From IMG/VR virus record IMGVR_UViG_3300030382_000918, positions 1-21,858 of that record: a DNA stretch of 21,858 nt, one strand, 5' to 3'. The stretch is from a virus. Shown here piece by piece: positions 14,881 through 21,107 of this stretch (positions are counted from its first letter, which is position 1; every line of letters starts with the position of its first letter). Below the pieces are notes generated by a model that was not told where the DNA came from, ran no database searches, and saw only the letters and a list, made by a program, of their open reading frames with translations. Both the position numbers and the translations under genes were made by a program.

Positions 14881-15789
14881 TTATACGCCTTCAGAACCGT
14901 ATACGCCTCTCCAGTCAGACCAGCCGAAGCTGTATCTTTCTCTAGATTTGTATCTTACGTTTCCAGTTTCAAAGTCGCCTTCCATATTAGTAGCAATAGA
15001 TGCTCTGTTGAACATCTTTGTACCATTAGGAACGTCAGTTCTAATGAACCAAGCATCATCATCTGTAAATCTATGATTCACATAATATCCGCCTGGTAGC
15101 ATTCCAGTTGATTTAACTGCATTCACATCATTGTCTGATGATCCTGGTCTATATGGAGATGCTAATAGTCTTTCCGCTACAAAAACCAATTGTCTTGGCA
15201 CATGTAGTGTACGACCTTGAGCTGCGATTGGAACACCTTTATCGTCAGTTAAACCAGCGATATCAATCAAACCAGTTTCCAAAGATGTTTCTGACAAGTC
15301 AGCATAAGAAGATGGTCTGTTAGATCCATTAGTTCCAGAAGCTTGCGGGTGCGAGCTTGAGATTAATGGTTGACCATCGCCGCCTGTGTAGTCTGTATCA
15401 AATGCGTTATTATATACATTTGAAGCTTTAGTTTGTTTAGCAGAAGCCATTGAACGTGCTAATGCTTTTGTTAATCGAGTAGATAACTTGTCATACAAAT
15501 TGTCTTCCATAGCTTCCTCAGTAATTGAGAATGCCATAGCGACAGTTTCATTAGTATAACGAGAAACATACCCTTCACCAGTATTACCGTAGTTTACTGC
15601 TTGGCCTTCAAATTTAGTTGAAGCTTCTCCGAATCCTGGGAAAAGAACTTCTTCTTCAAAGGCTCTATTTGATGATTCCTCATCGAACAGTACCGCATGT
15701 TCATTTTCGTAACGAGCATACTCAGTTCCGAAAATTGCATTCAAGCCAGGTACTAATTCTTTAAGGATTTGACCTCTAGTAATTGCCAT
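14881..15789 (-). CDS. Major capsid protein, HK97-fold, Mu gpT-like (302 aa)
   Basis: This builds the icosahedral head shell. The N-terminus (AITRGQILKELVPGLNAIFG) is the long helix of the N-arm. Residues 75-115 (RYTNETVAMAFSITEEAMED) and 115-130 resemble the spine region. GQPLISSSHPQ near residue 138 and a late block with LHVPRQLVFVAERLLASPYR at residues 194-213 are characteristic of the Mu gpT-like group. TDDDAWFIRTDVPNGTKMF then leads to a C-terminal strand with RYSFGWSDWRGVYG. The ribosome site AGGAGGA lies about 8 bases upstream. Scaffold and head proteins are encoded immediately before, and a strong terminator follows. I see no sign of a fused protease. Confidence 0.88.
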   Translation of the reverse strand: MAITRGQILKELVPGLNAIFGTEYARYENEHAVLFDEESSNRAFEEEVLFPGFGEASTKFEGQAVNYGNTGEGYVSRYTNETVAMAFSITEEAMEDNLYDKLSTRLTKALARSMASAKQTKASNVYNNAFDTDYTGGDGQPLISSSHPQASGTNGSNRPSSYADLSETSLETGLIDIAGLTDDKGVPIAAQGRTLHVPRQLVFVAERLLASPYRPGSSDNDVNAVKSTGMLPGGYYVNHRFTDDDAWFIRTDVPNGTKMFNRASIATNMEGDFETGNVRYKSRERYSFGWSDWRGVYGSEGV

Positions 15790-15809
15790 TTTTTATATCC
15801 TCCTAGATA

Positions 15810-16415
15810 TTATATACCTGTAACGCCAGTAGCGCCATTTAGGTGTTGGTGTGAGTTAATTTTAACAAGTATGTCCATAACAGTACCAGTTGCAGTATAA
15901 CTTCCATCAGTTTCTGCACTACCATAAACTGATAGTGGGAAAGTGTTAGTAGTTGCTACTGTAGAAGCATCAGCTACCATTCCTGATTTATGTGTATAAG
16001 CATTACCACTTGGAGAAGCTACGATTTGTACTAGCTTTCCAGTTGAATTTGCTGCCGTTAAGCCTGTTCCTGCTTGATCCGATTGAATTTTAAAAATTGT
16101 AAACGGATCGTCATAAACATATGCCTTGTATTGTGCGCTCGCCACAGTACCATTTGCGATACTACGAACGAACTTTACATCACCTGTGGAATTATCCGCG
16201 TATTCAGCTCCCCAGAAGACTCCGACAACCGCACCTGGAGATGCAGCGCCAATGTCTGTTACAAGAAGTCCTGAACTGTAAGTAACCAAGTCGCCTTCGA
16301 AATAAGCACTTGGAGCAGTTGCAGCAATTCTGTAACCATTCATGTCTGTGTAGTTGTTTACTCGATTCTGTCCGCCAGCTGCGTGATGCATTGGTGATAG
16401 ACCGTATCCAGCCAT
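15810..16415 (-). CDS. Probable head decoration/structural protein (201 aa)
   Basis: The N-terminus GYGLSPMHHAAGGQNRVNNY leads into a small-residue-rich beta protein. PSAYFEGDLVTYSSGLLVTD (residues 35-54) and GAVVGVFWGAEY (residues 61-72) recall phage proteins encoded beside Mu-like capsid genes. The C-terminus has a His-rich SHQHLNG. No signal or membrane segment is visible. AGGAGGAAATTAT before the ATG is one of the strongest ribosome sites in the window, which suggests high expression. Place (before the capsid gene) and composition fit a capsid-cementing protein, but this is inferred. Confidence 0.75.
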   Translation of the reverse strand: MAGYGLSPMHHAAGGQNRVNNYTDMNGYRIAATAPSAYFEGDLVTYSSGLLVTDIGAASPGAVVGVFWGAEYADNSTGDVKFVRSIANGTVASAQYKAYVYDDPFTIFKIQSDQAGTGLTAANSTGKLVQIVASPSGNAYTHKSGMVADASTVATTNTFPLSVYGSAETDGSYTATGTVMDILVKINSHQHLNGATGVTGI

Positions 16416-16488
16416 ATAATTTCCTCCTTTAGAAAATTAAATTGTTTATTATTAAAAGAAAACTAGATAACTAGATATGTCTAATTAT

Positions 16489-16956
16489 TTAGTCTTCAAA
16501 TTTAGTTTCTCTTGCACCACCAGAGCTAACTGTAGTTGATGACTCGTCTACGCTTCGCATGTCACCTTGTCCTGCCTGTTTGAATTCATTAGAATAAGCT
16601 TGTCCCATTACTCGATTTTGTTCTTTGTAATAGGTAGCTCTTTGATCTACGATTTCTTGTGGGACTTTCATTAATATTAAATCCCCAGAGCGGACTGTAC
16701 CTGCGTGTTTACCTGTATCCAAAATATCAGGAACTTCTCCGTCCCCTAGTTCTTCTGGTCTAACAAGTTCGTATCCTTGTCGGATTCTACTGTTAACATT
16801 TGCATCATCAGGTTGATTTAACAATTCATGTCTAACCCACCTATAATGCATTCCTTCAGGAGCTTCTTGAGTTTGTAGCTTCTGAGGAGGTGTCCAAGTT
16901 TTTTTACGAGTTGTCGATGCCCGTGTTTTTCGACTGCTTTGAGTTGCTTTTGTCAT
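16489..16956 (-). CDS. Conserved head-region protein of unknown function (155 aa)
   Basis: The basic N-terminus (residues 1-20, rich in Lys, Arg, Thr, Ser) precedes TWTPPQKLQTQEAPEG and HYRWVRHELL. RIRQGYELVRPEEL near residue 57 and GTVRSGDLILMKVPQEIVDQ near residue 86 follow, then a helical region (RATYYKEQNRVMGQAY). I recall this WVR, GYELVR, GLML-VP pattern from marine phage genes between scaffold and capsid. It starts one base after the scaffold stop with GGGAGGA as ribosome site, so the two are co-translated. A minor head or assembly role is likely; no enzyme motif is seen. Confidence 0.75.
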   Translation of the reverse strand: MTKATQSSRKTRASTTRKKTWTPPQKLQTQEAPEGMHYRWVRHELLNQPDDANVNSRIRQGYELVRPEELGDGEVPDILDTGKHAGTVRSGDLILMKVPQEIVDQRATYYKEQNRVMGQAYSNEFKQAGQGDMRSVDESSTTVSSGGARETKFED

Positions 16957-16957
16957 A

Positions 16958-17974
16958 TTATCCTCCCGCCTTTAACTGGCGTTGTTTTTGGCGTGCATAT
17001 TCTTTTAGGTCTACTCCAAGTCTATTAGCCATCTCAACTTCCGTTTTACTTAGCTTAATCTTGGAACTACCAGGGTTTGCACGTGATCCCCCTACGACTG
17101 TCGGAACCTTATTAACATTCTTCTGCTTAAATCGTTCAGGAAATTCTGTACGTATTCTAGCATCAAGTTCATTATAATATTCATTGGAATCATTAGATGG
17201 AATAATACCATCGTCAGTTAACTCTTTATGAATAACTAATGCTGCTTGAGTCATAATTCTATCAGAAGTATCATTGCCCCCAAACCATCTATTTCTCTTT
17301 TGCCATTCAACAGCCTTTCTATCAGGTGTTGGCGCATAAGGATTTATAGGATTTGTGGACTTAGGTTTTTCTTTAGAATTATTTGAAGATTGTTCTTTTG
17401 GTTTTTCTATTTGAGACTCAGCCGTAACTTTATATTGTTGAGCCACTAATGTTTCAGCCTTCACTGAAGCTAACTCATCTTGTGCTTTTATCTCATCATC
17501 AATGTTACCGTTTTCTTTAGCAATCTTCAAAGCAGATAGGGCTTGTTTTTCTTGGCTACTTAATTTATCAATATAATTATTGATTGCACTTAACTCATTG
17601 CTTCTATTTTTAGCATCAAGTTCTTGCGCTTGAGATAACCAACCAGCTTTATCTTGCTCTGCAGCTCGTAACTTTTCTTCAAGTTCCTTCTTTTGTGCAA
17701 CAAGGCGCTTTATCCGTTTTTCAGCACGCTTGCCGAATACTTTCTTTGAATCCTCAGTATCATCTTCTTCAATTTCTGATTCAGATTCAGTTTCAATTGA
17801 CTCTTCCGATTCAAGTTCCGCTGATTCTTTTTCTTCTTCTTCAGTAGAATCTACTTCCGTGACTGGAGCAGTTGTATCCTTCTGCTCTTCAGGAGTATCT
17901 CCTTCATTTTCAGATAAGTCTATTTCTATTTCTTCAGTAGATTCGACTTCATCTTTTATTCCTTCGTCTATCAT
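16958..17974 (-). CDS. Capsid scaffold protein (338 aa)
   Basis: Residues 1-75 are extremely acidic (IEIDLSENEGDTPEE, SESEIEEDDTEDS). Residues 78-185 are a basic then heptad-like helical part (KRIKRLVAQKKELEEKLRAA), probably coiled coil. Residues 185-215 are a Lys/Ser/Pro linker. The C-terminal domain has NRWFGGNDTSDRIMTQAAL and SNEYYNELDARIRTEF, a block found in scaffold-type proteins of marine phages. The last 30 residues (KTEVEMANRLGVDLKEYARQ) look like a helix-turn-helix capsid-binding tail. I choose ATG 17974 because GGAGGT lies 6 bases upstream. A GTG at 18001 in the same frame has no ribosome site and sits in a hairpin. No protease motif is visible. Confidence 0.8.
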   Translation of the reverse strand: MIDEGIKDEVESTEEIEIDLSENEGDTPEEQKDTTAPVTEVDSTEEEEKESAELESEESIETESESEIEEDDTEDSKKVFGKRAEKRIKRLVAQKKELEEKLRAAEQDKAGWLSQAQELDAKNRSNELSAINNYIDKLSSQEKQALSALKIAKENGNIDDEIKAQDELASVKAETLVAQQYKVTAESQIEKPKEQSSNNSKEKPKSTNPINPYAPTPDRKAVEWQKRNRWFGGNDTSDRIMTQAALVIHKELTDDGIIPSNDSNEYYNELDARIRTEFPERFKQKNVNKVPTVVGGSRANPGSSKIKLSKTEVEMANRLGVDLKEYARQKQRQLKAGG

Positions 17975-17987
17975 ATCAGACCTCCAT

Positions 17988-18030
17988 TGGGTGCGACCCA
18001 CGTTTAACGCTGTTAAGCCATTATGGCTTT
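17988..18030 (-). other. Scaffold leader with palindrome and hairpin
   Basis: The untranslated stretch before the scaffold gene holds two inverted repeats. AAGCCATNATGGCTT (18016-18030) is a 15-base palindrome. TGGGT-CGC-ACCCA (17988-18000) is a 5-bp hairpin placed 3 bases before the GGAGG ribosome site. Neither is followed by a U-tract. They may be an operator, or a leader structure controlling translation or RNA stability. Confidence 0.5.
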
Positions 18031-18036
18031 GTTACA

Positions 18037-18065
18037 ATTGTACAGTATATTTAACAACAATACAA
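18037..18065 (-). promoter_or_regulatory. Probable promoter for the scaffold-capsid operon
   Basis: The minus strand has TTGTAT (18060-18065), 17 bases, then TACAAT (18037-18042). The -10 matches consensus at five of six bases, the -35 at TTG only. It lies in the 100-base gap before the scaffold gene, the longest gap between GroES and the capsid gene, and the predicted start near 18030 gives a leader of about 55 bases. Confidence 0.5.
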
Positions 18066-18074
18066 GTGTATTTC

Positions 18075-18410
18075 TTACTTTAATGATATTTTTTCAGGCT
18101 TTTGCACTATTGCAATAACTTCATCGTCATTGATAATAGTATAATCTTCATTATCATACTTAAATTTACTACCAACATATTTTCCAGTAAGCACCCAGTC
18201 ACCTACTTTACACCAGTTTTTTCCTTTTTCTTCGTAACATTCAGGCCCCATAGATACTACTTTAGATATATTTGTGGCATGTTTCTGCCATTCTTTAGTA
18301 GTATCAGCAAGTATAATACCTCCTGTTGTTTTTTCTTGTATTTCCCTAGGCTTTAATAATATTCTAAAACCTGCGGGAATTGGTAAATTTTCATCATATT
18401 GCATGATCAT
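18075..18410 (-). CDS. groES: GroES-like co-chaperonin (111 aa)
   Basis: A Cpn10-family lid for the GroEL folding chamber. PAGFRILLKPREIQ (residues 12-25) is the first conserved strand. The mobile loop at residues 26-37 (EKTTGGIILADT) carries the GroEL-binding hydrophobic tripeptide Ile32-Ile33-Leu34 after Gly-Gly. VVSMGPECY then KVGDWVLTGKYVGSKF and INDDEVIAIV complete the fold. It is slightly longer than bacterial GroES (about 97 residues). No GroEL is encoded in the window, so it probably works with the host chaperonin, as T4 gp31 does for capsid folding. It is followed directly by scaffold and capsid genes. The start could be 18410, overlapping the previous stop, or 18404, seven bases after AGGAG; both fit. 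Confidence 0.85.
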   Translation of the reverse strand: MIMQYDENLPIPAGFRILLKPREIQEKTTGGIILADTTKEWQKHATNISKVVSMGPECYEEKGKNWCKVGDWVLTGKYVGSKFKYDNEDYTIINDDEVIAIVQKPEKISLK

Positions 18411-18613
18411 TCTCCTTCTCCTGTTTTAAATAATTTAATATACTCATCATGAAACCTTGATTTCATATCTGCTAAAGTTTGACCAACTCCAACCAAATAT
18501 TTATAAGTAGGAAAATCATCTGCTGCGCCGCCTATAATTTGTTCCTTATTAGTTTCTATTGCATCATTAAGTATTTTATCTATTTTTTCTTTATATGAAT
18601 TTACATCTGACAT
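18407..18613 (-). CDS. Conserved small phage protein (68 aa)
   Basis: A soluble, mostly helical protein: SYKEKIDKILNDAIETNKEQ at residues 6-25, then IIGGAADDFPTYKYLVGVGQ and a C-terminal helix (ADMKSRFHDEYIKLF). The YKYLVGVGQTL block resembles a small conserved marine phage protein encoded near structural genes. There is a clear ribosome site (AGGAG). Its stop overlaps the GroES start region, so the two are coupled. Function is unknown. Confidence 0.75.
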   Translation of the reverse strand: MSDVNSYKEKIDKILNDAIETNKEQIIGGAADDFPTYKYLVGVGQTLADMKSRFHDEYIKLFKTGEGE

Positions 18614-18647
18614 TGTGTTTCTCCTGTAAGAGGGGGCACGATTGTTA

Positions 18648-19061
18648 TTATTTAATTTTAATTGTTTTAGGTTTCTTTTCCTCTGGTACTATTTTCTCTA
18701 ATTCAATAGATAGCATACCATTAGTAAATTCTGCTCCATTAACAATTACATCTTCAGCAAGACAAAAAGATCTTGTAAAGGCTCTTTGTGAGATACCTTT
18801 ATGCATTATATCTTTTTCTTCTTGATCTTGTTTTTTGGATTTTATTTTAAGTGTATTATCAGCATAGCTTATATCAATACTCTTTTTATCAAAGCCAGCT
18901 AATGCTACTTCAATTGAATATTTAAAATCATCTATCTTTCTGATATTGTATGGTGGATAACTCGGTGCATCCATTTGTATGGTTGTGAGTCTGTCCATCA
19001 GGGAATCAAAGCCAACTGTAAATGGTCTATATGGTTCCCAGTCTATTAGTGATCTAATCAT
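18648..19061 (-). CDS. hsp20: Small heat-shock protein Hsp20/IbpA-like (137 aa)
   Basis: An ATP-independent holdase that keeps unfolding proteins soluble. An N-terminal arm (residues 1-33, with FTVGFDSLMDRL) precedes the alpha-crystallin domain. This begins YPPYNIRKIDDFKYSIEVAL (residues 35-54), continues with GFDKKSIDISYADNTLKIKS and FTRSFCLAEDV, and ends with the signature NGMLSIELEK. The C-terminal I-x-I motif is present (IKI, residues 134-136), used for oligomer assembly. Length and YPPYNI are typical of IbpA-type proteins. It has its own perfect sigma-70 promoter (19117-19145), and its ribosome site lies in a hairpin directly before the ATG (19062-19085), so host sigma-70 transcription and temperature-sensitive translation are both possible. 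GroES follows two genes later. Confidence 0.93.
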   Translation of the reverse strand: MIRSLIDWEPYRPFTVGFDSLMDRLTTIQMDAPSYPPYNIRKIDDFKYSIEVALAGFDKKSIDISYADNTLKIKSKKQDQEEKDIMHKGISQRAFTRSFCLAEDVIVNGAEFTNGMLSIELEKIVPEEKKPKTIKIK

Positions 19062-19085
19062 AATTTCCTCCTTTTAAGCAAAATT
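19062..19085 (-). promoter_or_regulatory. ROSE-like RNA thermometer candidate in hsp20 leader
   Basis: The minus strand has AATTTTGCTTAAAA followed by GGAGGAAATT, ending at the base before the hsp20 ATG. AATTT pairs with AAATT. TTGCT lies opposite the GGAGG ribosome site, with a G-G mismatch, a C-G pair and wobble pairs. U(U/C)GCU facing the ribosome site is the hallmark of ROSE thermometers in small heat-shock gene leaders. A small GAAA-loop hairpin lies upstream (about 19094-19107). Folding is judged by eye. Confidence 0.45.
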
Positions 19086-19116
19086 AAATCTAACCCCTTT
19101 CGGCGGCTATAGCTTA

Positions 19117-19145
19117 ATTATATAGAAATTATTCAGAATTGTCAA
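19117..19145 (-). promoter_or_regulatory. Perfect sigma-70 consensus promoter for hsp20
   Basis: The minus strand reads TTGACA (19140-19145), 17 bases, TATAAT (19117-19122): all twelve bases match at optimal spacing. The -35 and most of the spacer lie in the last codons of the upstream secreted-protein gene, whose stop is inside the spacer. Transcription should start near 19110, giving a leader of about 49 bases before the hsp20 ATG. Confidence 0.8.
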
Positions 19146-19602
19146 GTGGAGTATTGATGTCTATATCTGAAGGTTTAGGTTGAATATCTTTACATTTCTC
19201 TCGAACGGTTGCAAACTCTGGGCCTAATTCTAAATTTTTATAACGACCACATAACTTAAGAAGTTCTAATTCTTGTTTAAGTTTCATATTGTCTTTCATT
19301 GTTCTTTTGAATGTATCATTACAAGTAGAGCCTAATTCCCACCTCAATCTTAAACCCACTCTGTATTCGTCTCTTTCTCCTTGTGGATATATGAAAGTAT
19401 TTAAGCTATCATTAGTTGTATAGTAGCTTCCGCTTTCAGAATTACTTAAGCTATAATCTACATAAGGTTCAATACTTCCCCTACTACAATGAGTAGGATA
19501 ATCATTTAAATATTCATTAGCAGCTTTTGCTGTTGTAGAACTAGACCAGATATAGCCTAAAGCCAAAGCTAGTAGAATTAAATAAAATTTAATTTCTTTC
19601 AT
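19129..19602 (-). CDS. Secreted periplasmic/envelope protein of unknown function (157 aa)
   Basis: A Sec signal peptide is clear: a Lys-containing start, a hydrophobic core (FYLILLALALGYIW, residues 6-19) and a probable cut after Ala27 (AKA/AN). There is no lipobox cysteine, so it is not a lipoprotein. The mature part has Tyr/Ser-rich sequence with EPYVDYSLSN, a strand-like DEYRVGLRLRWELGSTC (residues 78-94), then a helix (MKLKQELELLKLCGRYKNL) and four Cys that could pair. I recall a similar family in marine cyanophages. Its start overlaps the membrane coiled-coil gene stop (TAATG), so the pair is made together and could span the periplasm in a spanin-like way. Without a lipobox that remains speculative. 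The hsp20 promoter is embedded in its 3' end. Confidence 0.8.
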   Translation of the reverse strand: MKEIKFYLILLALALGYIWSSSTTAKAANEYLNDYPTHCSRGSIEPYVDYSLSNSESGSYYTTNDSLNTFIYPQGERDEYRVGLRLRWELGSTCNDTFKRTMKDNMKLKQELELLKLCGRYKNLELGPEFATVREKCKDIQPKPSDIDINTPLDNSE

Positions 19603-19949
19603 TACCAGCCTCCGTTTAATTGTCTAGTAAGTTCCTTAATGTCATATGTGTTTTGCCTAATGGTGTCTTCGATTTTATAACCATTTTCTCTAGCAGCTTG
19701 TATGTATGCAGTACCTTCGGCAAGTTCGGTAGCTATTCTAGTCATCTCTCTAGTAAAGTCTTCTTTGGTTCGAGTCATCTCGTTATCCCAATAGCTGAGA
19801 TCTTTTCTTATCATCTCAATCTCACGAGCTGCACTTTCTATAGCATTTGTCATTTGGTTAAAAGTTGTAATAGCATAATACATAGAAGATAGTAATGCTG
19901 CTACTACAGGTATATAAATAAAATACCTTTTGATATCATCTAAATTCAT
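19602..19949 (-). CDS. Membrane-anchored coiled-coil protein (115 aa), possible inner-membrane spanin-like
   Basis: The N-terminus is short, then one membrane segment (YIPVVAALLSSMYYAITTF, residues 12-30) and a long charged helical domain to the end (ESAAREIEMIRKDLSYWDNE, KEDFTREMTRIATELAEG). The topology, a membrane anchor then periplasmic coiled coil, is that of inner-membrane spanins, and it is coupled by TAATG to a signal-peptide protein. It has a perfect sigma-70 promoter 25 bases above the ATG and a GGAG ribosome site. No lysis enzyme is visible in the window, so spanin function is an inference. A host-membrane effector or injection-related factor is the alternative. Confidence 0.75.
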   Translation of the reverse strand: MNLDDIKRYFIYIPVVAALLSSMYYAITTFNQMTNAIESAAREIEMIRKDLSYWDNEMTRTKEDFTREMTRIATELAEGTAYIQAARENGYKIEDTIRQNTYDIKELTRQLNGGW

Positions 19950-19973
19950 TGTAATTCTCCAAGATTTTTAAGT

Positions 19974-20002
19974 ATTATAATGTTATTGAATTACTTTGTC
20001 AA
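19974..20002 (-). promoter_or_regulatory. Perfect sigma-70 consensus promoter for the membrane/secreted protein pair
   Basis: The minus strand reads TTGACA (19997-20002), a 17-base spacer, TATAAT (19974-19979), matching all twelve consensus bases. It lies in the 59-base gap before the 115-residue membrane protein gene. The predicted start near 19967 gives a leader of about 18 bases with GGAG as ribosome site. Confidence 0.8.
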
Positions 20003-20008
20003 CTAATG

Positions 20009-20653
20009 CTAATGGTTTTGTATACTTGTTTTAATAAATTCAGTAAGATAAGAATCATCAGTCTCTGTATGTTCTCTTTTATCTTCTATGGTATAAACAG
20101 TTTGATCAATTTTATATCCTGGATTTATTTTTAATCGATCTCCAATAAAAGCATCATCTTCCCAGACTATTCTATTGTTAGGATATGCAAAGAAATTTCC
20201 TTCATCCATTTTAAACATATGAGCACATTTATGTTCTGGATCTTCTGAATAATCGGTATCTAACATTGCAGCATTTTCATGTCCCCAGTCGATAGTAAAC
20301 ATATATGTTCCTCTTAATAATTCTCTTTCAACTGTTAATAAATCAGCTCTCATAAATTTTAATCGTTCTCGAACTTGTACATCTGGGTAATGTGAAAAAC
20401 AATCCCAATACATGTGTTCATGAATTGGTCTAACGGGTGCGTCTTCTTTCCAACAAAACGCAGTTATAGGTCTTCTAGTCCAGTTAACTCCATTATCTAG
20501 AATAGCTTCAAATAAAACAGCTCTTCTTCGCATACTAGTTATAGAATGAACTTCACACTCTGTAAATTCTCCGTGCCCCTTTTCATGATTATACATGTAT
20601 TCATTTCTTATTTGGGCACCAAATGGTGGGATATTATGGTTTAAATAGGCCAT
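20009..20653 (-). CDS. Conserved marine phage protein of unknown function (214 aa)
   Basis: A soluble protein rich in Trp, His, Tyr and acidic residues. YMYNHEKGHGEFTECEVHSI (residues 19-38), WTRRPITAFCWKEDAPVRP (58-76), YMFTIDWGHEN and YSEDPEHKCAHMFKMDEGNF (134-153) form a series of conserved-looking blocks I recall from cyanophage and pelagiphage genomes, always without known function. HEKGH and HKCAH could bind metal, but spacing is not that of a known hydrolase. It starts 6 bases after the previous stop with no visible ribosome site, so it probably depends on coupling. No membrane segment. A perfect promoter for the next gene follows its stop. Confidence 0.8.
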   Translation of the reverse strand: MAYLNHNIPPFGAQIRNEYMYNHEKGHGEFTECEVHSITSMRRRAVLFEAILDNGVNWTRRPITAFCWKEDAPVRPIHEHMYWDCFSHYPDVQVRERLKFMRADLLTVERELLRGTYMFTIDWGHENAAMLDTDYSEDPEHKCAHMFKMDEGNFFAYPNNRIVWEDDAFIGDRLKINPGYKIDQTVYTIEDKREHTETDDSYLTEFIKTSIQNH

Positions 20654-20659
20654 GTAATT

Positions 20660-20857
20660 TTATTTATTTCTTTTTAAACTACTGCTTATTTTCTTCTTCT
20701 TTTTTTTCTTCTTTTTCTTGCCATATTTTTTCTCCCATTCTTTAGCAAGTTTGGATTCATTGGCATGTAAATATTTTCTTTGCTTCTCAGATTTAAAAGG
20801 CATTTTTTTTATTCCTTGTTTTACTGTTTGTTCTGTTTGTGCTCTAGTTATAACCAT
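20660..20857 (-). CDS. Small poly-lysine basic protein (65 aa)
   Basis: It contains PFKSEKQRKYLHANESKLAK (residues 20-39), a short block recurring in small basic proteins of many phages, then a run of ten Lys (residues 46-55) and ISSSLKRNK. It probably binds nucleic acid by charge. The ATG at 20857 has AGGA 7 bases upstream and overlaps the upstream gene by 14 bases. A second ATG at 20803 (giving 47 residues) also has AAGGA 9 bases away and would match the usual length, so both starts may be used. The Lys run contains A AAA AAG in the correct frame for a -1 slip, leading to a stop seven codons later. Confidence 0.75.
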   Translation of the reverse strand: MVITRAQTEQTVKQGIKKMPFKSEKQRKYLHANESKLAKEWEKKYGKKKKKKKKKKISSSLKRNK

Positions 20858-21107
20858 AGTTATATCCTGAAGATGATTGATTATTTTCTAATTGTCTAAA
20901 TAAATTTTCATGTTGTTCCATAATTTCTTCATCCATATTTATCATATTATCCATTTGAGTTTGAAGTTTTTCAACATGTCTTTCTAATTTATCAACCTTA
21001 TCATCTAAGACAGCTTGTGTTGTAGATAGTGTAAAAGTTTTTGCAAGACTCCAACCACCTAACATAATTAAAATTCCAATTAACATACTAATAATTTTTT
21101 CGTTCAT
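20844..21107 (-). CDS. Membrane-anchored coiled-coil small protein (87 aa)
   Basis: Residues 4-22 form one membrane segment (KIISMLIGILIMLGGWSLA). Residues 33-72 are a strong heptad coiled coil (LDDKVDKLERHVEKLQTQMD), and the end is Ser/Asn/Tyr rich (SSSGYNYGYN). It starts directly after the previous stop (TAA then ATG). The topology resembles a spanin inner-membrane subunit or a XhlA-type protein with its membrane helix at the other end. No partner lipoprotein is seen. Function unknown. Confidence 0.75.
   Translation of the reverse strand: MNEKIISMLIGILIMLGGWSLAKTFTLSTTQAVLDDKVDKLERHVEKLQTQMDNMINMDEEIMEQHENLFRQLENNQSSSGYNYGYN

Noticed and set aside
16440-16488. Direct repeat CTAGATAACTAGATATG in the gap before the 201-residue gene as an operator or terminator
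   Set aside because: It is short and AT-rich, with no stable stem or promoter pairing, so it is not distinguishable from background.
17975-18001. Longer scaffold start (GTG at 18001)
   Set aside because: It lacks a ribosome site and lies in the leader hairpin. ATG 17974 has GGAGGT at good spacing.
17730-18083. Plus-strand open frame of about 117 codons with a Ser-rich product, opposite the scaffold gene
   Set aside because: It mirrors the acidic Glu/Asp codons of the scaffold (Ser runs arise from the complement), has no ribosome site and no recognisable protein.
19129-19602. Outer-membrane spanin lipoprotein
   Set aside because: The signal peptide has no lipobox cysteine and ends in an AKA type I cleavage site, so a lipoprotein call is not supported.
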